Source: Berghia stephanieae (Eukaryota; Mollusca; Gastropoda; Nudibranchia; Aeolidiidae). From it: a DNA stretch of 64,000 nucleotides. This document shows, piece after piece, positions 50,021 to 61,435 of this stretch (position 1 is its first letter; every line of letters begins with the position of its first letter). Location: assembly GCA_034508935.3 (NCBI GenBank), contig CM067445.1, forward strand, positions 91,041,745-91,105,744, written 5' to 3'. The position numbers and the translations under genes are program-made. A model generated the notes under the pieces. That model was given only the letters and a program-made list of their open reading frames with translations. It was not told where the DNA came from and searched no databases.

Positions 50021-50084
50021 TCTTGAGGATTTCTCCACTGTGTCAATAGTTCATCTCTCTTAGGAGGGCCAATTTCCCCTACGG

Positions 50085-50420
50085 AGTGGCTATCCGTCAG
50101 TAATGACGGACAGGCACCAGCGCCTGGGGGTCAGTAATGACTAATATGTACTGGTGCCTTTTGGTCAGTTCTGACCTGGCCACGGGCGTTGGCGCCTGTA
50201 CTGACGGTACCAAAATTATGGAAAAATTCCATAACTTGCTCTACGACAAATAAATCTGCATTTCATGTCCCATAGGCGTGTCTGGCCAAAAGGAAAACAA
50301 TTGATTCCCTGGCCCACGATTTAAGATATGCCGGTTGAGGGCGCTGTAATCACTGCATGAAAATTGTCATAAAATTGAATATTGGTAATTCATGGATTGC
50401 TTCCCTTTATTCAGTGATTC
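50085..50420 (+). repeat. GTCAGTAATGAC palindromes and single arm of the 54-57 kb repeat
   Basis: 50085-50210 holds GTCAGTAATGAC-type and CACCAGCGCCTGG-type palindromic units (also at 60555-60790). 50205-50420 matches 54580-54840 in the same orientation (GACGGTACCAAAATTATGG ... TTCATGGATTGCTTCCCTT). Confidence 0.65.
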
Positions 50421-50439
50421 TATAATATTCTCTTCGGCT

Positions 50440-50700
50440 TCTTCCGCACTAGGACAGGACTGTCCCAGGACGAATTTGTCCTGTCCCACTGAAGAAAACT
50501 TCTATTCAAATGGGGTACCGCACTAGGACAGTACTGTCCTGGGACACACCTTGCGTTTCGCTTGCGCAAATGCATTATCAACATGGATGAAATGGAGGTT
50601 GCATATTTCTGTGCTTTACTACGTAGAAAAAAAGACAAATGGAAAGAGGAAATAATATTGGGTGCATCCTTTAATGACCCAAAGATTGCTTAAGGGTCAA
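50440..50700 (+). other. Paired GGACAGTACTGTCC hairpins and a 36-codon ORF
   Basis: Two GCACTAGGACAG units precede partly palindromic TGTCCTGGGAC sequence (50447-50545). An ORF at 50583-50693 encodes MDEMEVAYFCALLRRKKDKW and a short tail. It may be the N-terminal stub of a transposase or a host fragment; no family is assigned. Confidence 0.25.
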
Positions 50701-50839
50701 ATCCATAGGCTATGATGATCTCTGATCTTATCCTAAAATGTTTTTCTTGGAATCACCTCACTTTACCCAGGTGCAAATGAGTACCAGTTCGCTGATGAAA
50801 ATAATCTTTGACAGACTAGCGTCCTTTCAGGAGGATAAT

Positions 50840-51010
50840 AGAGGGTCTGCATGGCTCGGCGGTACGGTCTTTGCTTCATCCCCGAAAGGTACCAGGTTCG
50901 ATCACTGCGCTGTGTGGCCTTGAGCAAGTCACCTCGCCCTAGCTTAATTTACGGCGCTGCACTGCGGAATAGACCCTCGAGAAAATCTTCTTCTATAAAG
51001 GGAATTTTTA
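50840..51010 (+). repeat. tRNA-like SINE
   Basis: Box-A-like TGGCTCGGCGGTACGG and box B AGGTTCGATCAC, then CCTTGAGCAAGTCAC and an A/T-rich end. No second copy in the window. Confidence 0.5.
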
Positions 51011-51084
51011 TTTTTTTAATTTTAAACTGTTGTCTGTCTGCTCAACCCTACAGAAATATGGATAAGTTCCGGTCTATAAGTTTA

Positions 51085-51360
51085 GGAGGTAGGATGGCCG
51101 AGTGGTTAGCGCGTTGTACTCTGGACTTAGTGGTTCTGTGTTCGATTCCGACCGAAGCTAGTTTGCACTTTCCTAGATCACGAAAATTTACTCCAATCAC
51201 TCACTCCATTCAGGTGTAAAAGGGTACCTGTCAAGCTGGGATAGTAATCTGCGATAGACTATTGACCTGTGCAAAGGTTTTCAATCAAATACGTTAACTG
51301 TCCGCTTCACGCTATTGAAATCGGGATGACTCCTGCACCATTGGCTACAAGGCTCTAAAG
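51085..51360 (+). repeat. tRNA-derived SINE (Leu/Ser-like head)
   Basis: The head GATGGCCGAGTGGTTAGCGC and GTGTTCGATTCCGAC is close to a type II tRNA, followed by a body sharing CAGGTGTAAAAGGGTACCTG with the AATGAGTACCTG segment of the other SINE family. Confidence 0.6.
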
Positions 51361-51668
51361 GACTTAATTTGTCATACAATCAGTCCAAATGGCTCAGAAG
51401 GACTTACTTAAGGACAAAATATTTTCATTGAGAATTCCCGAAATAAATAACTATACGATAAAGATAATTGATCCCACAAGTTACCGAATAGATGTGCGAC
51501 CGGTTTTAGACACGTTATTGCTGTGTCACAAAGTGTGACACTTCTTAAATTATATTTATAAACATGTTGCTATGCATTCTGTAGATACGTGTTTCATCAC
51601 ATATAATTATTTGTTGAATTGTACTTGCTTTTTTATATTCAGAATTAAACTAAATAAACAAATAAATA
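51361..51668. other. No gene recognised
   Basis: AT-rich, no exon or repeat match. Confidence 0.35.
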
Positions 51669-51835
51669 ACAATGTGATATTGAATGTAAGCTTCAGTTTA
51701 ATAAACGAAAACAGATACAATGGACGTTTCGGGTTTCCCCTTTATCTACAAAACAAGATGAATGAAACACTACAGACGAATGAGATAATATGGTTGGACC
51801 CTAATATGGTAGTGGCGTTGTTAAGATGCATAAAC
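51669..51835 (+). repeat. One-armed relative of the 32-kb foldback
   Basis: Shares AACAATGTGATATTGAATG, ATGGACGTTTCGGGTTTCCC and the loop GATGAATGAAACACTACAGA with 32169-32395, but the second arm is missing. Confidence 0.6.
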
Positions 51836-52104
51836 ATAAACATTGATGGGCAGAAAATTGTTCGCTACTTGTGAGGAAGCACGAATTAAAATAGAAGAGC
51901 AATAGAAATTTAGAAAAGGTGCACAATTAATTAAGTCAAAAGAGGGAGGCGGGAGAACTGTGTAATGCAGTTTAGAAAGTGAAATAAAATAAAATGTGGA
52001 CTATTGTTGGAAAATAAATACAGTGGAATTGGAAATAAATACAAAATATAAGGGATGTAGTATTAGTATACTCATCAGTGGCAGTAGTATCAGTAGAAGC
52101 AACC

Positions 52105-52106
<2 letters not shown>

Positions 52107-52186
<80 letters not shown>

Positions 52187-52605
52187 CAGTAGTAGTAGCA
52201 GTAGTAGTGGTAGTAGTAGTATAGTAGTAGTAGTAGTAGTAGTATAGTAGTAGTAGTAGTAAGTAGTAGTAGCAGAATAGCATATATCGTCGCGTCGCGA
52301 GTAGTAGTAGTATAGTAGTAGTATAGTAGTAGTAGTAGTAGTATATAGCAGTAGTAGTAGTAGTAATAGTAGTAGTATATAGTATAGTAGTAGTATAGTA
52401 GTAGTAGTCGTAGTAGTAGTAGTAGTGTAGTAGTAGCAGTAGTAGTAGTAGTAGTAGTAAAGTAAAGTTGTTGTAATAGTACAGTAGTAGTAGTAGTAAT
52501 AGTAGTAGTAGTAGTAGTCGTATAGTAGTAGTAGTATAGTAGTAGTAAGTTAGTATAGTAGTATAAGTAGTAGTAGTAGTAGTATGTAGTAGTGTAGTAG
52601 TAGTA

Positions 52606-52693
<88 letters not shown>

Positions 52694-52941
52694 TGTAGTA
52701 GAGTAGTAGTTAGTAGTAGTAGTATAGTAGTAGTATAGTAGTATAGTAGTAGTAGAGTATAGTAGTAGTAGTAGTAGTAGTAGTATAGTAGTAGTAGTAG
52801 TATAGTAGTAGTAGTAGTAGTAGTAGTATAGTAGTAGTAGTAGTAGTAGTAGTAGTAAGTAGTAGTAGTAGTAGTAGTAAGTAGTAGTAGTATAGTAAGT
52901 AGTAGTAGTAGTAGTAGTAGTATAGTAGTCTTAGTAGTATA
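52107..52941 (+). repeat. (AGT)n array
   Basis: About 830 bases of AGT triplets broken by single AT insertions and rare AGC/TCG units. Long ORFs across it only reflect the missing stop codons. Confidence 0.97.
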
Positions 52942-52946
52942 GCATA

Positions 52947-53040
52947 GCAATTCAATTCAATTCAAATATTTATTTATTGTCGGCATTTAAAAAAATGTTT
53001 CATAGATAATGTAGTCAGGCTAAAGAAGCCTTTGACCGAC
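52947..53040 (-). repeat. LINE 3'-end fragment
   Basis: The minus strand reads ATGCCGACAATAAATAAATA followed by (TTGAA)n-like tail units, typical of a CR1-type LINE terminus. It splits the AGT array. Confidence 0.5.
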
Positions 53041-53064
53041 GAGTAGTAGTATAGTAGTAGTAGT

Positions 53065-53099
<35 letters not shown>

Positions 53100-53144
53100 T
53101 AGTAGTAGTAGTAGTAGTTTATTATTATTATTATATTATTATTA

Positions 53145-53191
<47 letters not shown>

Positions 53192-53215
53192 TATTATTAT
53201 TATTATTATTATATA

Positions 53216-53254
<39 letters not shown>

Positions 53255-53285
53255 ATTATTAATTATTATTATATTATTATATAAT
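53041..53285 (+). repeat. (AGT)n then (TTA)n array
   Basis: The triplet type changes abruptly near 53118. Confidence 0.95.
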
Positions 53286-53852
53286 TACAAGTTCAGGGGT
53301 AGAGCGAATTAAAAACAGAGAGGAATTCGTTTGTGGAGCCACGGTATCAAGGGAAATAATCCACGAAATACTATTATTCGATTTCAGGACTAATTTTATG
53401 GACTGGTTACAGCGCCCTCATGTGGCGCATTTTAAATCGTGCTCCAGAGAAGAAAATACGCAATAAATTGGTGGTTTTTTTGGGGTAGACACGCATAAAT
53501 AGGACCAAATCTCACGACACATAGGTTTATGCCTTAAAAACCAATGAGAAGTGAATAAAACTCGAGTGCTTTAGATCAGAAATGATCATAAAAACCGAGC
53601 GGATCTGGGTAAATCTGCAGAAGCTGTTTAATCATGCCCTATACTTGTAGTTTTTATATTCCATACTTCAGAATGCATATTCTCTTCTATTTAATCTCTG
53701 ACGCATGATTTTAATAAAAAGTAAAGAATAATTTAATGTACACTTCCGAACGAATTGTCTCAAGGGAAGTAATTCATATCCAAAAGCAGTCGGTCTGGAA
53801 TTTCATGAATTACTTCCCTTGATAAAATTGCAACGTTACAATCAGTTTTTTG
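53286..53852 (+). repeat. Fragments of the 54-57 kb repeat family
   Basis: 53290-53325 (GAGCGAATTAAAAACAGAGA) is inverted at 55990-56020. 53395-53440 carries the GTTACAGCGCCCTCATGTGG core. 53742-53852 (AGCAGTCGGTCTGGAATTTC, ATGAATTACTTCCCTTGAT) recurs at 59455-59545. No gene. Confidence 0.6.
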
Positions 53853-53875
53853 TACTACTACAACTACTACTACTA

Positions 53876-53962
<87 letters not shown>

Positions 53963-53986
53963 CTTACTACTACTACTACTCTGCTG

Positions 53987-54069
<83 letters not shown>

Positions 54070-54108
54070 AAATACTACTATTCTACTACTACCTACTATT
54101 ACTACTGA
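53853..54108 (+). repeat. (TAC)n with (TGC)n interruptions
   Basis: Over 70 TAC units with short TGC blocks. It lies at the outer edge of the left inverted arm, and its complement (AGT)n lies at the outer edge of the right arm. Confidence 0.97.
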
Positions 54109-54855
54109 TTAACCTCTCATCTCTCCCTCCACTGGTCTGGTCCACGATTTAAAATATGCCGCATGAGGCGCTGTAATCACTGCATATTATGTATATTTTA
54201 AAACAAAATTATAGTTGACCCTAGCCAAACAGCTCTAAAACTATACAAGTTAGAACTCTTCTGATGTCTTCATCATATTTTCTGATAATTTTGCCATAAC
54301 GTTGCCAGATTTAATATCTAAGTCCACTATTAAACGAGATACAGCCACAAACCGAATAAAACGCAGAAAAACGACCCATATTTCGTATTTTTTTTCTCTT
54401 TGTGACGTCATCCAAATAAATGACATTTTGAAAACTGCATAACTTTGTTATATATTAATGGATTTTCAAAATTAAAAAGATTTTTACTCAGTGGAGGTAG
54501 GGCTTTGATTTAAGAGTATATTTCCTACAAAAATAGAAAACAACAATTTCATAGTCATTGCTACTGATAGGTACTCGCGTCTGTACTGACGGTACCAAAA
54601 TTATGGAAAATGCCATTTTTTAAAATAACTTGGTCCACGACCAATAAATACACATTTCCTGCCCCATACTAGTCTATATGCGTGTCTATAGCCGAAAGGA
54701 AAACAATTGATTGCGTATTTATTCCCAGCCACGATTTAAAATATGCCATGAGGGCGCTGTAATCACTGCAGGAAAATTGTCCTAAAATCGAATATTAGTA
54801 ATTCATGGATTGCTTCCCTTGATTCGTGATTCTATTATGGTCCTCTGTTTTTGTC
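54109..54855 (+). repeat. Left arm of a long inverted repeat
   Basis: Matches 56345-57090 in reverse complement with scattered differences: outer end GATTAACCTCTCATCTCTCC, middle GACGTCATCCAAATAAATGA, inner end ATTGCTTCCCTTGATTC. No ORF. Confidence 0.85.
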
Positions 54856-54874
54856 ATAATAATAATAATAATAA

Positions 54875-54925
<51 letters not shown>

Positions 54926-56044
54926 CGCGAAGTCCAGGTTTGAGAGTTTTTTTTTACCAAGATGAGGGTCATTTAAATCGACTTGCCGCTAGCGCAGTGA
55001 AGGGCGGGACATAATGATGATGATGATGTGATGATGATGATGATGATGATGATATGATTATGACTAGATGCTTGCGTCGACGAAAGATGTGTTGGTGTTC
55101 GTTTTGGTGGTGTAATATGCTCCTCTGCTGGGCTCAGTTTTAGGTGCCGTTATGAGATAATGCTTTGTCAAGGTTGTGATTTGTTAACACAGGGGTTTGA
55201 TGTTTCCTCAAAGTGGTTGAAGTATCTAGTTGTTTGTGTTGTTTTTGTTGCGTAGTAGTACCGAAGTGTGTGTAAAAGTAGGGAAGTTTTTGTATTATAA
55301 GTATTATAGACTTTTGGGATTTGATGTCCAGTACCCTTTTTAGCTGTGTGCGATGGAAGATCCAATTCTTCTCGATTTTTCAACGCCATGCCGCAGTTAA
55401 AAATACCGCGAGCTGGACAGCTTTGTTATTACTCTTATTTTTCACTATAATCAACATGGTGAGTTATGATGCGCTTTATAGCTTTTTCTCTTGTAATTGT
55501 GTCATCAATAGTGAGCGATTTCTTTTATTAATATTCATACATTTTATTCAATAAATTTATAGTAAATCGTTTTATGCGAGTCACTTGGAGTTTATTTTCC
55601 ATGAGGGTCTTTTAAATATTGCCTTATTGCTGGGCGGATCCATAAAATGACATATTGCATAGGATACTGTGATGATGATGATGATGATGATGATATGATG
55701 ATGATGTGATTGGGGTGGTGTTGGTGGGTGCTGCTGGTGGCATGGTGGTGTTTAGGTGCTGAGGATGCAGGATGATGATAATGCAGAGTCTGTGATCTGT
55801 TAAACCAAGAAATAAGTTTAATTACATTGAATCAATATGTAGTAGTATAGAATGATAAGAATGCAGTAGTATAGTTGTGTTAGTTAGAGATATAGTTGTA
55901 GTAGTAGAGTATAGTAGTAGTAGTAATAGTAGATAGTAGTAGTAATAGTAAGTAGTAGTAGTAGTAGTAGTATAGTAGATGGCAGTATAATTCCTCTCTG
56001 TTTTTAATTCGCTCTACCCCTGAACTTTTGTAATAATAATAATA

Positions 56045-56089
<45 letters not shown>

Positions 56090-56344
56090 TAATAATAATA
56101 ATAATAAATAATAATAATAATAATATAATAATAATAATAATAATCGCGAGTCCAGTTTGAGAGTTTTTTTTACCAAGATGAGGTCATTTAAATCGACTTG
56201 CCGCTAGCGCAGTGAAGGCGGGACATGATGATGAGAGAGATGGTAATGATGATGATGGTGATGATTGTGGTGGTGTTGTGGTGTGAGATGATGATAATGA
56301 TGATTATGTTGATCACCACCATCATCATTATTATCATCATCATT
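54856..56344. repeat. Spacer of the inverted repeat, triplet arrays and direct repeats
   Basis: Contains AAT, ATG and AGT arrays and two direct copies of a roughly 90-base unit (CATTTAAATCGACTTGCCGC, GCTAGCGCAGTGAAGG) at 54926-55020 and 56146-56228. 55050-55660 is non-repetitive but without a supported gene. A 73-codon minus-strand ORF (55168-55389) has no recognised domain. Confidence 0.6.
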
Positions 56345-57090
56345 ATAGAGAAAAAGAGAGACCAAGAGTAAGAGAATATTTTAGAATCAAGGGAAGCATC
56401 CATGAATTACTAATATTCGATTTTAGGACAATTTTTCAGCAGTGATTACAGCGCCCTCATGCGGCAATTTAAATCGTGCCAGGGAAAAATACGCAATAAA
56501 TGTTTTCCTTTCGGCCTATAGACACGCATTAGACTAGTATGGGACATGAAATGTGGATTTATTGTCGTAGACCAAGTTATTTTAAAATGGCATTTTCCAT
56601 CATTTTGGTACGTCAGTACAGACGCGAGTACCTATCAGTAGCAATCCTATGAACATTGTTGTTTTCTATTTTTGTAGGAAATATTACTCTTACATCAAAG
56701 CCTATCTCCACTGAGTAAAAATCTTTTGAATTTTGAAAATCCATTAATATATAACAAGTTATGCAGTTTCAAAGATGTCATTTATTTGGATGACGTCACA
56801 AAGAGAAAAAAGACGGAAAATATGGGACGCTTTTTCTGCGTTTTATTCTGGTTTTGGCTGTATCTCGTTTAATACGTGGACTTAGATATTAAATCTGGCA
56901 ACGTTATGGCAAAATTATCAGAAAATATGATGAAGACATCAGAAGAGTTCTAACTTGTATAGTTTTAGAGCTGTTTGGCTAGGGTCAACTATAATTTTGT
57001 TCTAAAATATACATAATGTGCAGTGATTACAGCGCCCTCATGCGGCATATTCTAAAAACCAGACCAGTGGAGGGAGAAATGAGAGGTTAA
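56345..57090 (-). repeat. Right arm of a long inverted repeat
   Basis: Reverse complement of 54109-54855. Both arms carry two copies of the ATTACAGCGCCCTCATG core, one near each end. Confidence 0.85.
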
Positions 57091-57100
57091 TCAGTAGTAA

Positions 57101-57195
<95 letters not shown>

Positions 57196-57200
57196 TAGCA

Positions 57201-57254
<54 letters not shown>

Positions 57255-57268
57255 TAGTAGTAGTAGTA

Positions 57269-57334
<66 letters not shown>

Positions 57335-57355
57335 CAGTAGCAGCAGCAGCAGCAG

Positions 57356-57387
<32 letters not shown>

Positions 57388-57407
57388 TATTATTATATTA
57401 TTATTAT

Positions 57408-57486
<79 letters not shown>
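57091..57486 (+). repeat. AGT / AAT / AGC / TAC compound array with strand flip
   Basis: (AGT)n, (AAT)n, (AGT)n and (AGC)n give way near 57357 to (TAC)n. Since AGT and ACT are complements, the two halves can pair into a long hairpin. Confidence 0.95.
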
Positions 57487-57487
<1 letters not shown>

Positions 57488-57758
57488 TGTTAAGGTAACA
57501 TAAAAAATTGCTGCTATTTCTCTTGATCAACATAAGACACAGGCTAACAAAATATCGGTAAAATTACTCAGCTCGGCAAGGACCACGTTTTTAAGTAAGT
57601 ACCGAAAAAGTTTGTAACGGGTGTAGTATGATAGAAAATAGATTTTTCAAAGCACAAAGTTAAGACCCAATTTTGTATGAATATATTTTCCACTAAGATT
57701 TAATATTTTGCATTATTATAGCCTATGTAAGACTTAAAGAAGTATCTAATTAACATTA

Positions 57759-58960
57759 TGTGCGGTTATGAGGCATAGTGGTATGACACTCGCCTTTGGA
57801 TTAGAAGCTCCTGGGTTCGAGTCTCGAGCGGTGCATAGTTAAGTCCCTGGAGCAGGCTCTTTACTCACAGTCTCTTACCGTACTCGTGTAAAATGAGTAC
57901 CTGGCCGTTAACAGCGTTATCTCTATCAGGAAAATTGTAAGGGAGCGTTCACATATTACGTCATCAAATATTTGCCCTTTTTATACCCCCCCCCCCCTCC
58001 CCCAAGTCATCACTTGTCATCATTGACCTGACCCCCCCCCCCCCCTCCCCCAACAGATGATGACGTCATCTAATTTAATAAAAACTAAAAGATAACTTTA
58101 ATTTCACAATATTCATTATTCGTTTTTCAAACCATAAACATTGATTATCAACGTTTGATAAAACACATTCAGACATTTTATTAATTTCAGAAACTGTTGA
58201 TAATTTATGTTTTACGATACAATGGGGACATAAAATTTAAATTTGCAAAGATAAAATCTAACAAACATTATTTAAATTAGGCTACTTGGTGCAGGTGCTA
58301 TTAAAAAAAATTCAGAAAGTGTAATTTAAAATAGTATAGGAGGCAAATTATTTTATAGCATATTAGTCTTTTAGTGGAATGAATTTCTGTTTCAATTTCC
58401 AAACATAAAATTAATTGATTCAAAAATGTTTCTGCCTTGGACCTCTGGCAATGTACTATAAATAGTATCATCAATTTCATCTTCATCGTCATCATTTTCT
58501 CCCATTTGCTGTTCTTCTTGTATGCCGCATTTTCGTGAATGGTCTTTCATTGCTGTGATCTTGGAGTGATACAATGAACATTTAGGGCAAGTTCGCCTTT
58601 TGAGAAGTGATACCCCTTTCCCATCTTGTTTCTTGAGAGATGGGCAAAACTCATCATAGCAATTTATCTTTAGCTGTTTTGAAAGGAACAAACTTTGAAA
58701 TAGGCTTAATTTGCCTATGTTTTGATGACATCATCTTGGGTCTGACCCCCCCCCCCCCCCCTCCCCCATGTCAACACATGTCAACATTTGGTAGACCCCC
58801 CCTCCCCCCCTAGCTGATGACGTAATATGTGAACGCTCCCTAATATCGCCTAACAGGCGTCATGTCTCTTCCTACATGTTAAGTATTGCTGTTGGCTTGA
58901 GACCCCTTGTAAAGCGCATTGAGTCCCTTCAGTGGATATTGCGCTATATAAAAGTTCAAT
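57759..58960 (+). repeat. tRNA-derived SINE interrupted by a DNA transposon
   Basis: Head GAGGCATAGTGGTATGACAC with box B GGGTTCGAGTCTCG, body up to AGGAAAATTGTAA. The body resumes at 58841 (TAATATCGCCTAACAGG) and ends TATTGCGCTATATAAAAG. Removing 57941-58840 and one TAA gives a continuous member of the 14946-15252 family. Confidence 0.88.
57941..58840 (-). mobile_element. 900-bp TIR element, PIF/Harbinger-like, with C2HC ORF
   Basis: Perfect 25-base terminal inverted repeats (outer bases GGGAGCGTTCACATATTACG) and a 3-base TAA target duplication (57938-57940, 58841-58843). TAA/TTA duplications are typical of PIF/Harbinger elements. C-rich tracts lie inside both ends. A minus-strand ORF (58392-58691, up to 99 codons) contains CPKCSLYHSK...HSRKC, a C-x2-C...H-x3-C finger pattern, followed by an acidic stretch (NDDDEDEIDD). 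It is too short for a transposase, so the element is non-autonomous. Confidence 0.8.
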
Positions 58961-59023
58961 TTTTTAAAAATAAATATTTTCAGTTATAAGAACACCACGT
59001 TCCCAAATAAACCACAATCTTAC

Positions 59024-59425
59024 CTCTTGGTCTGTGCGCCATGATATACGTCAAAAATGCCAATAAGGAGTCGGCGAAGGGCACGGTGATGGTAGGCCTT
59101 TACTAGTGATGTTAAAAGGCACTACAGCAACAGTTGTAAAAACGAAGGTGCACTAACCAAACTTTAGCACCGTATAGACCACAACATTTAAAAACTTTTC
59201 AACTAAGGATATCTTTCCTTTGGTTAAGGAGATTTCACTAATTATGAAAAATAATTAAAGAATGAAAAATAATTTCAAGCTTTAAAATATAATGTTATTG
59301 GGGTGAGAGAAAAAACTGTTCAGAATTAAACACACGGTTCGATAAAAGTTAAAGATCGCCGAGAAACGATTAAACTAACCGCGCGATTTCACCGGAAGAG
59401 AGGACGAGAGACGCATGCGCAAATC
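59024..59425 (-). promoter_or_regulatory. Candidate promoter and first coding exon of an unknown minus-strand gene
   Basis: On the minus strand, ATG at 59040-59042 opens a 19-base exon, MAHRPR then a split codon, with a consensus donor AAGAG|GTAAGA. About 345 bases upstream are an NRF-1-like GCATGCGCA (59413-59421) and an ETS-like ACCGGAAGAG (59391-59400; strand-reversed relative to the gene), in an unusually CpG-rich patch. No downstream exon was identified in the window, so the gene is unproven. Confidence 0.3.
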
Positions 59426-59454
59426 CAGGATTACGTTCTCTCTGTAAGGGCATG

Positions 59455-59760
59455 TCTTCCGAATGAATTGTATCTAAAAGCAGTCGGTCTGGAATTTCAT
59501 GAATTACTTCCCTGATCCAATTGTAACGTTACAATCCGTTTTTGTACTACTACTACTACTACTACTACTACTATTAGTGCTGCTGCTGCTACTACTACTA
59601 CTACTACTACTACTAATACACTACTTCTACTACCACAACTATTTCTACTTCTAATACTACTACTACAACAGCAACTACTACTACTACTACAACTACTACT
59701 ACAGCAACTACTACTACTACTACTACTTCTACCACAACTACTAATTAACATCAACTCCAT
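59455..59760 (+). repeat. Repeat edge plus irregular (TAC)n array
   Basis: AGCAGTCGGTCTGGAATTTC and CGTTACAATCCGTTTTTGTA repeat 53742-53852, followed as there by TAC triplets with TGC blocks. Confidence 0.85.
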
Positions 59761-60554
59761 ATTGACGTAATTAAATTATCTCCTTGTTTAACAGATCACA
59801 GACTCTACGTTATTATAGCACAGCACATTTTGTCCCCAATACCTCACCTACATACATAAATCATAGATCTTTTGAGCTTTATGATCAGCGATAACATGGC
59901 GCTTGGCTTACTATCTGTATGTACGAGGTTTAAATCTGGCGGGACTCATTTACTTCCTACCCACTATACCTGCTGTCATGTAGGGCAGCAACGAAAGAAC
60001 TACATCTTTCCCCGTCATCAGGGAGCTCCAGTCCTCCAATCTCTCATTTCTCCCTCCACTGGTCTGGCTTTTGGCGGTACATAATTGAGTCCTTGAAAAA
60101 TGCTCTTTATTCATTTTTTCCCACCGTTCTCATGGATAAAATTCTTCATTGTGGAGATTTGAGTCCAGGAGAAGGAAGGTCTTGTCTGGACGCCGGGTTG
60201 GATCGTTCTTAGTCTGACATTTCACCATCAGAATCAGCTGTTCCAGCATGATTGTTTCTGGGCTGGCATTACATTCAGGATCATGAAGGTACTCGAGCTC
60301 CTGCACAACGATGCGAGAACGTGATGATCTTCTTCCTGTTCCAAACTCTCGGGAAGTGTATGTAAATGTAACCAAGTTTCAGTTAGAAGCAGAATGTATA
60401 TACCGGAAGTAAAAGAGGATAGATTATGCTCTTTGATTGGCGACCATTATTTATTTAGAAAATAAGATGCCATGACTCTGAGACCAGAACATCAATTACA
60501 CAAGTTTGGTACCCATTGAGATTGGAACCAGTTGGAAGTGTGGAATAAGTGCGA
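59761..60554. other. No gene supported
   Basis: 59775-59815 (GTTTAACAGATCACAGACTC) is the inverse of 55780-55815. 60030-60066 repeats CATTTCTCCCTCCACTGGTC, the outer edge of the inverted repeat. An 81-codon minus-strand ORF (60130-60375) has no recognised domain or splice context. Confidence 0.4.
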
Positions 60555-60790
60555 AGAGGCCTTTGTCTGCACTGACGAACAGGCCTGATGTTCGTCAGTG
60601 CTGATGAATGGTGGGCGGTGGCACAGACCGAAGAGAGGTTGTCTGTGGGCGGTGGCACCTGTTGTTCAATACTGGCCAATGGACACCAGGACCTATTGGT
60701 GAGTACTGACCCCAGGCGCTGGCGCCTGCTCGTCAGTACTGACCCGCAGGTGCTAGCGCCTGGGGGTCAGTACTGACCAATAGCCTAGCC
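60555..60790. repeat. GTCAGTACTGAC / GGCGCTGGCGCC palindromic units
   Basis: Repeated perfect palindromes (GTCAGTACTGAC; AGGCGCTGGCGCCT) alternate with GGTGGGCGGTGGCAC units. The same type of unit lies at 50085-50210. Confidence 0.7.
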
Positions 60791-61435
60791 TTTCCCCTAC
60801 CCAAAGGGAATTCTTCCCATCACATCTTACCCTGAGAGCATGTTCATGAAAACCAATAAAAATTTCTTATACTTAGAATTCATACTTAATGAGTCAGCAG
60901 GATTCTCAACGGATCTCAACACACCATAGTTGTGAGAAAAATATATATAAAAGGACAGAAGGTAAAAAAAACCCAAATAAGTTTGGTAAATGAGAACAAA
61001 AGAAGTTGAAAAATATTATGTGAAATTTATTGACAAAAAAGACTATCTTATTAGGAGTTTTCAGAAAGATGTTATATATATATATACAATTAACTCAATT
61101 AACTGACAATTTAAATATTTGTTTACAATCATATAAAGGAAAAAACAAAACAAAAACGGATTCAATTCTGATTTAATTTGACTTATAATTATATTAATAA
61201 AATAAATATATATATTAATATTAATAGAATAAGATGTTTAAATGGAAATTCTAATACACCATAAACATGCAATAATTAATTATACACCTCTAGCAAGCCT
61301 ATATATTACATTTTGAAGTTGTATAATAAGGTTGAATGAAGTGCATCTGTTGGTAGTCAGAGTGATTAAAGCCTCAGGATCCATTTTATAAAGTTTCCAA
61401 GCATCCCCTAATGGCTTTTTCATTTTATTTTTGTT
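60791..61435. other. Intergenic, nothing recognised
   Basis: Very AT-rich with short (TA)n stretches; no exon. Confidence 0.4.

Noticed and set aside
52090-52950. Long ORFs (up to 286 codons) in the AGT, TAC and AAT arrays
   Set aside because: Triplet repeats lacking stop codons give long single-residue runs; not genes.
60130-60375. 81-codon minus-strand ORF
   Set aside because: Non-repetitive but no domain, partner exons or promoter; chance cannot be excluded.
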